A stretch of DNA of 64,000 bases from Kribbella sp. VKM Ac-2568 (lineage in GTDB: Bacteria > Actinomycetota > Actinomycetes > Propionibacteriales > Kribbellaceae): contig NZ_SLVF01000022.1 in the NCBI RefSeq assembly GCF_004345365.1, positions 43,225-107,224 on the forward strand, in the 5' to 3' direction. The position numbers and the translations under genes were made by a program. The notes beneath the pieces are model-generated. The model saw only the letters and a list, made by a program, of their open reading frames with translations. It did no database searches and had not been told where the DNA came from. This document shows, in pieces, positions 58,708-64,000 of the stretch. Positions within the stretch are counted from its first letter, which is position 1. The number at the start of each line of letters is the position of its first letter.

Positions 58708-59348
58708 CCCTGCATACCTTCGGTGCTCGACAGAGTTGCCACGTCGACCAGTCCCGCGGCTGCGGCGGCACGGGCGACCTTGCCCCGGCCATGGACGCCG
58801 AGCTTCCGCAGCACCTGCTGTACATGGGTGCGGATCGTGTGGCGGCTGACGCCGAGCTGATCAGCCATCATCTGGGTCGAATGTCCTCGCACGACGAGCC
58901 GGAGTACCTCGAGCTCCCGGCTCGTCAACGCGTCGACCACACCCTGGTGCAGTCGTCGCTCGGCCTGCTGCCAGCCCTCGGACACCCGGTCGCCGGCGGC
59001 AACTCGGTCGATCGTCGCCATCAGCACCGGGAAGGCACAGGACTTGTTGACGACGCCTTGAAGGAGCCCTCGTTCGTGGGCTTCCCAGACACCTTCCTGG
59101 CACGAGTCGGTCAGCAGCACGACAGCCGGCCTGGGTTCGAGTTCAGCCAGGTGCTCAGCCACCTCGACAGCGGATGGGGAGCCGGTCGTGATGTCCAGGA
59201 CGCAGACCTCGGGCCGGATGTCGGCCGCTTGGTCCAGGAGTACAGACGGTTCATCGGTAGTCAGCACCGTCTGGTGGCCGTGCTGGGCAAGAGCTGCGGC
59301 CAGGACGGAGACGAACAACCATTGCTCGTCGCAAACGGCGAGCCTCAT
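58704..59348 (-). CDS. LuxR/NarL-type response regulator
   Basis: 214 residues. The receiver has Asp7 and a probable phospho-acceptor Asp52 (EVCVLDITTGSPSA), with Lys in VNKSC; the acidic pocket begins CDEQ, so one of the paired acidic residues is Cys/Glu. The helix-turn-helix is LTSRELEVLRLVVRGHSTQM, then SRHTIRTHVQQVL. I use the ATG at 59348, which overlaps the kinase stop codon (ATGA). The pair with the next regulator may form a heterodimer or a branched pathway under one kinase. Confidence 0.88.
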   Translation of the reverse strand: MRLAVCDEQWLFVSVLAAALAQHGHQTVLTTDEPSVLLDQAADIRPEVCVLDITTGSPSAVEVAEHLAELEPRPAVVLLTDSCQEGVWEAHERGLLQGVVNKSCAFPVLMATIDRVAAGDRVSEGWQQAERRLHQGVVDALTSRELEVLRLVVRGHSTQMMADQLGVSRHTIRTHVQQVLRKLGVHGRGKVARAAAAAGLVDVATLSSTEGMQG

Positions 59349-59986
59349 GCCGGCCTCACCATCCGCCGGGGAGCAGGCAGGCAAAGCCGGACCGTGGTGC
59401 CAACCCCTGGGCCGCTGGAGATCTCCACCCGGCCCTGGCAGGCGCGGACAGCGGCGGCGACGACCTGCAGGCCATGACCCGTGCCCGGAGTGATCCCGCC
59501 GAAGCCGGCGCCGTCATCGACGACCTCGACCGTGGCGACCTCGGCGTCGACGTCGACTCTGGCTGTCACGATGCCGTCGGGTCCGGCGGCACGGCAGGCG
59601 TTGTCGAGCATGTTGCCGACCGCGCGCCGCAGCAGTGCCTGTTCGCCGTGGACGAGTACCTGGCTCGATCGCGGGATGGTGATCCGGCCCCGATGGGTGA
59701 GGCGCACGACGTCGGCGCACTCGGACACGAGCCGGGTCAGATTGACCGCGCCGGCGCCCTGGCTGCGGTCGAACTCCGCGGCGAGCATCTCGGCGATCGC
59801 GGTGAACTGCTGGTGGATCAAGGTCAACCGCGTCTGCCCGGCTTCCTGCCCTGGCCTGGGCTCGGACAGCAGGAGACCTGCGGCGACATACTGTCGCAGG
59901 TCGTGACACAGCCTCATCAGCTGATCCGGACCGGTGTCCGCGGACCCCTCTCCGACGAATGGTTCCGACGCACTGACAGCACTCAC
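59345..59986 (-). CDS. Short soluble histidine kinase
   Basis: 213 residues with no membrane segment and no recognisable sensor domain. The dimerisation helix carries His28 in LCHDLRQYVAAGLLL; the HATPase_c domain has the N box (NMLDNACRAA), G1 (VDDGAGFG) and G2 (GTGHGLQVV). A start GTG at 59986 is assumed. With no sensor, it must read its signal through a partner protein or through the cytoplasmic N-terminal 25 residues. It precedes two response regulators in a tight operon. Confidence 0.82.
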   Translation of the reverse strand: MSAVSASEPFVGEGSADTGPDQLMRLCHDLRQYVAAGLLLSEPRPGQEAGQTRLTLIHQQFTAIAEMLAAEFDRSQGAGAVNLTRLVSECADVVRLTHRGRITIPRSSQVLVHGEQALLRRAVGNMLDNACRAAGPDGIVTARVDVDAEVATVEVVDDGAGFGGITPGTGHGLQVVAAAVRACQGRVEISSGPGVGTTVRLCLPAPRRMVRPA

Positions 59987-60259
59987 CTGGGACCACCCCC
60001 CTCAGAGTCGTCACCGAGCGAACCGCCCCCGCGGTTCCGTGCTGCCCAAGCCCGCCGACCTCGGCTACCGACGGTGATGCCGCCACTGCCGCCTCGATGA
60101 GCCCCCAAGGACACACGTCCCGGTCTCAGGGCTCCAGTAGATGCGTTTCCCCGCCTGAAACAAGCGACTATCGCCCAGCCGTCATGATGCGGTCATCTTT
60201 TCGTCATCTACCGTCCACCCCCGCTACGGAGTAAGAATTTCACGGATCGTGACGTCCGA

Positions 60260-61591
60260 TCAGGGGAGGTACTCGTACCCGCCGAGGTCGTCATACGGGC
60301 GTGGCCCCTCGGCGAAGGTGTTCGGCGTCGCGGGATCGTCGTAGCGCGAGTTGCCCTCGATGTCAGTCGCCTGTGCGCCACTGACGCCGGAGTCGCCACG
60401 GTCGATCGCGGCCGAGCCGGCCAGCAGCCGCAGATTCCAGCTGTCGGCCTCGACGAAGCCTGGATCGGCCTGAACTCCGTGCGCCTCCTGGTGGGTCGCC
60501 GCCTGCATCGCGGCCAGCGAGGTGTAGGTCGACCCGAATGCGTACATCTTGCCGGCCATGGTCAGCCAGACCAGGTTGTGGTCGACGACGGTGCTGGCCG
60601 GGGCGGAATCCCAGATGCCGATGTTGCCCGCCCGCCGATTGCAGGCGATGCCGTTGTAGGCCGGGTAAACAGCGTTGTCGGCGGCGATGTTGTTGATCAC
60701 CTGGTAGCTGCCTGAGGTGCCCTCGACATTGATCCCGGTGGTGCAGTTGCGGTAGACGGTGTTACCGATCATCCGTCCGCCGGTGACGTTGAGGTTGTCG
60801 ATGCCGTGGTCGCCGTTGTTGTAGGTGACGTTGAGCGCCGCCAGGTTGTCATTGCCCCCGGTGTAGAACTGGATCCCGGAGTCCTCGTTGTCGTGGGTGA
60901 CATTGCGAAGTACGGCATTGCCCGGACTGATCACGTTGATGCCGTTCGCGTTGCGCTGGAACCCGTCGGCGTTGAAGCTCGCGGTGTTGGCGGAGACCGT
61001 GATTCCGGTCGCCCCGGAGTTGAGCACGATGCCCGTGCCGTTGTTGTGGTGCACGTAGTTACCGCTGACCGTCGACGACGTCGCGCCGCGGATGCTGATG
61101 CCGGGCGCCGTCTGGCTCTTGGCGGGGCGGCCGGCTCCGATGACCGTGTTGCCGGTGATGGTCAGGTGGTCGCCCTTCGACACATAGATGCCATCGGCAA
61201 CGGTTCCGGTGAAGGTCAGCCCGGCGATGGAGAGATAGCTGCGGCTGGTCAGGTTGGCGCCGTAGTAGGTGGAGCCGATGATGGTGGGATTCCGTCCGGG
61301 CCACTCGGTGATCGTGATCGGCGCGTCCGCGGTCCCCGAGACGGCGGGCTTGATCGTCTCGGCGTAGCTGCCGTCGCCGATATAGAGGGTGAAGCCCGCG
61401 ACGAGCCGGCTGACGCCCTTGCCGATCGTGCAGTACGGCGTTGTCTCGGTGCCCGGGCCGGAGTCGGAGCAGGCCACCGTCCGGTCGACGTACAGCGTCG
61501 TTGTCGCGGCTTGGGCGAGGGAGGGGATCGCCAGCAGCCCGGCCGGCAGCAGCGCCGTGGCGCACAACCCCAGACCCCTGATCAGTCTCAT
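60260..61591 (-). CDS. Secreted right-handed beta-helix protein
   Basis: 443 residues with a signal peptide (1-28, ending SLAQA). It opens with the Cys-bounded PYCTIGKGVSRLVAGFTLYI motif also seen in both modules of the giant surface protein at 49444-53670, followed by about a dozen beta-helix coils rich in Asn/Gly (NITVSANTASFNADG type). It is a single-module paralogue without PKD domains. Possible roles: glycan lyase, epimerase or binding protein. No obvious ribosome-binding site at ATG 61591. Confidence 0.85.
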   Translation of the reverse strand: MRLIRGLGLCATALLPAGLLAIPSLAQAATTTLYVDRTVACSDSGPGTETTPYCTIGKGVSRLVAGFTLYIGDGSYAETIKPAVSGTADAPITITEWPGRNPTIIGSTYYGANLTSRSYLSIAGLTFTGTVADGIYVSKGDHLTITGNTVIGAGRPAKSQTAPGISIRGATSSTVSGNYVHHNNGTGIVLNSGATGITVSANTASFNADGFQRNANGINVISPGNAVLRNVTHDNEDSGIQFYTGGNDNLAALNVTYNNGDHGIDNLNVTGGRMIGNTVYRNCTTGINVEGTSGSYQVINNIAADNAVYPAYNGIACNRRAGNIGIWDSAPASTVVDHNLVWLTMAGKMYAFGSTYTSLAAMQAATHQEAHGVQADPGFVEADSWNLRLLAGSAAIDRGDSGVSGAQATDIEGNSRYDDPATPNTFAEGPRPYDDLGGYEYLP

Positions 61592-61834
61592 GTACTCACG
61601 ATAGGAAACGGGACAGGATCGTTGCATCACGCAAACGACGTAGCCGCCTGCGTCCACTGGACGAGATCCGGACCGGAACCTGCCACTGCGTACGTCGTCC
61701 GAGCGTGGTTGCGGCCGACGCGGCGAGGGGGGATGCCGACGTGGGCGACAGGCACGACGCTGAGACGAACTGTGGGGGTTCGGCCCGGCGCGTCGACGTA
61801 CGCAGTTGAGGCAAGGCTGCGCCATCGCACGGCG

Positions 61835-62965
61835 TCAGAGCAAGGAAGATGACGGCCTTGTCATCGAGTGGTCAGACGGCCCTGACGACCTGGCCGGGAG
61901 GGTGAGCTCGAACACCGCGCCGCCGAAGGGGTGGTTGCGGACCGCGAGCGTACCGCCGTGCGCAGTCGCCGTCGCGCGTGCCATCGACAGCCCCAGACCA
62001 CTGCCCATCGGTCCGTTCGGCGGCATCCGGTGCCAGAAGCGGTCGAAGAGCTTGGGCAGGTCCTCGGTCGCGATTCCGGGGCCAGAGTCTGTCACGGAGA
62101 CGATGCAGGTGCTGTCGAGCAGCTGGCAGCGCAGGCTGATCGTGTCGCCGTCGGTGGTGAAACGGACCGCATTCTCGACCAGGGCGTCGATGGCCAGCGC
62201 GAGCCACTCGGGATCCACTGCGACGAGACCGGTCGGCTCGTTCCTGATCCGCCACCTCCGGTCGGCGCTGGCGGACCAGTTGGTGCCCAGTCCCTCCACG
62301 AGCTCGGCGACGTCGGTCGGCTGCAGTCGTAGTGCCACTCCCGAGTCGAGCCGCGCCAGTGCGAGCAGCCGGTTCGACAGGGCCGACATCCGATCCAGCT
62401 GCTCCAGTGCGACGGTCAGATCCTGTTCCACGCCGTCCGGAATCTCGGTTGCCGCCGCCAGTTCGAGATGGCCGCGGGCGATCGTCACCGGGGTCCGGAT
62501 GGCATGTGAGGCGTCACGGAAGAACTCGCGTTCCCGGTCCAGGCCGGCGAGCTGGCGCGACGCCATGTCCTTCACCTGGCGCAGGGCGGTCGCCCGGCGC
62601 TGAGCGTGCCAGACCATCACGAGGACCAAAATCGGCACCAACGGAATCTCGGCCAGCTCGGCGTGCGCGAGTGCACCCTCCGAGGCATGGGTCCACATCA
62701 GCCATCCGCTCGGTACGGTGATCGCCACCACGACCGCCAAGGTAGGCACGACGGGCCAGAGCCGGTAGCCGTAGGCCAGTGCGACGGCCACGAACATGAT
62801 GTGGAACGGCGCGGCCTCATGGCCTGGCTGCGTCACCATCAGGCCCATCATCGCCACAACGAGGACGGCCAGGCCGACGTCGACCACCAGTCCGGTCCGG
62901 GGCCGCGGCACCGAGACCGCCGGAGCCGTCAGTGGCTCAGGCGCTCTGGAGCTGATAGCCGACAT
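61835..62965 (-). CDS. Membrane histidine kinase
   Basis: 376 residues. Four predicted transmembrane helices (residues ~25-120, with very short loops) are followed by the HisKA domain with His154 (ASHAIRTPVTIARGHLEL) and an HATPase_c domain (N box LVENAVRFTT, G1 VTDSGPGIAT, F box FDRFWHR, G2 GSGLGLSMARA). Short loops imply sensing inside the membrane. It overlaps the OmpR-type regulator gene by 29 bases, forming one operon with it. Confidence 0.9.
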   Translation of the reverse strand: MSAISSRAPEPLTAPAVSVPRPRTGLVVDVGLAVLVVAMMGLMVTQPGHEAAPFHIMFVAVALAYGYRLWPVVPTLAVVVAITVPSGWLMWTHASEGALAHAELAEIPLVPILVLVMVWHAQRRATALRQVKDMASRQLAGLDREREFFRDASHAIRTPVTIARGHLELAAATEIPDGVEQDLTVALEQLDRMSALSNRLLALARLDSGVALRLQPTDVAELVEGLGTNWSASADRRWRIRNEPTGLVAVDPEWLALAIDALVENAVRFTTDGDTISLRCQLLDSTCIVSVTDSGPGIATEDLPKLFDRFWHRMPPNGPMGSGLGLSMARATATAHGGTLAVRNHPFGGAVFELTLPARSSGPSDHSMTRPSSSLL

Positions 62966-63602
62966 TGCGCACCGTCACGATGAGGTCCGGTCGCACCTTG
63001 GCGCGCAACCGGCCGATACAGACGTCGACCACGTTGGTCGCCGGGTCGAAGTCGTAGCCCCAGACCTCGGAGAGCAGCTCCTGCCGCGAGCAGACCGCGT
63101 CCGGGTTGCGCATCAGGTGCAGCAGCAACAGAAACTCCCGCTGGGACAACGCCGTCGTCTTGCCGTTGACGAGCAGTTGCCGCGCTTGCAGATTCAGCAC
63201 GACGTCGCCGACCTGCAGGGTGTCCCGCCGCCTCGACCCGGCATTGTCCTGCAGCCGGTTGCGCACGCGGGCGATCAGTTCCCGGAGGGCGAACGGCTTG
63301 GCCAGGAAGTCGATCGCGCCCTGCTCGAGGCAGGCGATCCGCAGCTGGACATCGCCGGTCGCCGACAGGATGAGCACCCGTAGGCTCGGATCCTGTGCCA
63401 TCAACGCGGACAGCACCGCTTCGCCGTGTACGCCCGGCATGATCAGGTCGAGCACGACCAGATCGGGGTGCTCGGTCAGCGCGAGACGGATCCCGTCGAG
63501 CCCGTTCGTCGACGTGAGTACCTGGTAGCTCTCTGTCTCCAGAGCCCGCCGGACGAATCTCACCAGGTCGGGTTCGTCGTCGATCACCAAAATCTTGGTC
63601 AT
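62937..63602 (-). CDS. OmpR/PhoB-type response regulator
   Basis: 221 residues. Receiver with acidic pocket DDEPD, phospho-acceptor Asp52 (LVVLDLIMPGVHG) and Lys in FLAKPFALREL. The C-terminal winged helix (LSQREFLLLLHLMRNPDAVC, then VWGYDFDPATNVVDVCIGRL) binds tandem direct repeats in relatives. GAGGGGG precedes the ATG at 63602. It pairs with the kinase encoded next. Confidence 0.92.
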   Translation of the reverse strand: MTKILVIDDEPDLVRFVRRALETESYQVLTSTNGLDGIRLALTEHPDLVVLDLIMPGVHGEAVLSALMAQDPSLRVLILSATGDVQLRIACLEQGAIDFLAKPFALRELIARVRNRLQDNAGSRRRDTLQVGDVVLNLQARQLLVNGKTTALSQREFLLLLHLMRNPDAVCSRQELLSEVWGYDFDPATNVVDVCIGRLRAKVRPDLIVTVRNVGYQLQSA

Positions 63603-63887
63603 CCGGGCCCCCTCTGGACGATGACCTTCGTTCTTCCCCTGTCGCCCATTCTTGCCAGGACGACGCTGCCCACAATAGGCCTGAAGTCCTTGAAAAGGTG
63701 GGGATTGCCCAACGGCGCAGGAGCGGCTCCAACGATCGGACGGCCGGTCCGTCGATCGTGAACAGCGGGTGAGCCGGCGGACACTCGGCGTCCGCTCAGC
63801 ATCGCGGCCGTGAGGTCCGGGGTCATGGACATTGCGTGCTTCCAGGTCGAGGATGCAGGGAGTCATTGAGCTTTTGGGAGGGGCGGG

Positions 63888-64000
63888 ATGGGGACGTCGA
63901 GGCGACGGGTTGTGGCGGTCGGGTGCTCGGTGGGGTTGCTGCTGGGGCCGTTGGTGGTGGCTGGTCCGGCGCGGGCGCAGGATCGGCCGGCCAGGCCGGT
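63888..64000 (+). CDS. N-terminus of a secreted protein (truncated by the window end)
   Basis: ATG at 63888 follows GGGAGGGGCGGG. The 37 visible residues are a signal peptide: MGTSRRR, then a hydrophobic core (VVAVGCSVGLLLGPLVVAG) and an Ala-x-Ala cleavage region (PARAQ), running into DRPARP. The mature protein lies outside the window and cannot be identified. Confidence 0.6.
   Translation, partial: MGTSRRRVVAVGCSVGLLLGPLVVAGPARAQDRPARP

Overview
The window is high-GC actinobacterial DNA: overlapping ATGA/GTGA gene junctions, GTG starts, F420-type and WYL-type families, a 7Fe ferredoxin of the actinobacterial FdxA type, and large LuxR-type (LAL) regulators. A Kribbella-like or other Nocardioidaceae host is my guess from gene content only; nothing in the sequence proves the genus.

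Layout. (1) 1-6.9 kb: the 3' part of an ECF sigma factor with a SnoaL-like tail, a small membrane protein, and a redox/iron-sulfur island (7Fe ferredoxin, a SufR-like regulator with Fe-S-type Cys/His spacing, a cupin; divergently a hemerythrin-like/DUF2249 protein and a second cupin), then an epoxide hydrolase with a divergent WYL regulator. (2) 6.9-14.9 kb: a seven-gene operon (ArsR regulator, NuoB-like, NuoL-like, HycD, HycP, HycQ, HycE) in the same order as I recall for Mycobacterium tuberculosis Rv0081-Rv0087. Its large subunit has lost the NiFe-binding cysteines, so it is a hydrogenase-related proton/ion-pumping complex and not a hydrogenase. (3) 15-24.6 kb: small unknown proteins, an HD-domain protein, a gutted haloperoxidase gene, and two long paralogous LAL regulators flanking a deazaflavin-type oxidoreductase (with a tiny leader ORF) and an NDH-2-like flavoprotein. 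(4) 24.6-29.4 kb: a sugar ABC importer operon ending in phosphomannomutase, with a GH130 mannoside phosphorylase gene reduced to its two ends. (5) 29.4-40 kb: accessory genes (lipoprotein, zinc-ribbon protein, XRE regulator, CMD-like protein, penicillin acylase, GNAT, anti-sigma/sigma pair, MBL-Rieske protein) mixed with debris: an integrase N-terminus beside a tRNA 3'-end-like sequence, and a three-frame response-regulator remnant.

(6) 40.1-57.9 kb: a tightly packed minus-strand Wzx/Wzy-type exopolysaccharide operon of 13 genes: aminotransferase, NDP-sugar dehydratase, RtcB-like protein, 1408-residue beta-helix/PKD surface protein, Wzz-like protein, HprK-like P-loop protein, GT4 glycosyltransferase, unknown protein, APH-like kinase, Wzy, Wzx, lipoprotein, priming sugar transferase. 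(7) 58-64 kb: a soluble histidine kinase with two LuxR-type response regulators, a second secreted beta-helix protein related to the one in the cluster, and an OmpR-type two-component system; these probably control the surface-polysaccharide locus. The window ends in the start of a secreted protein.

The most unusual elements are the divergent RtcB homologue inside a polysaccharide operon, the cysteine-less hydrogenase-like complex, and the repeated pattern of genes reduced to their two ends by internal deletion.
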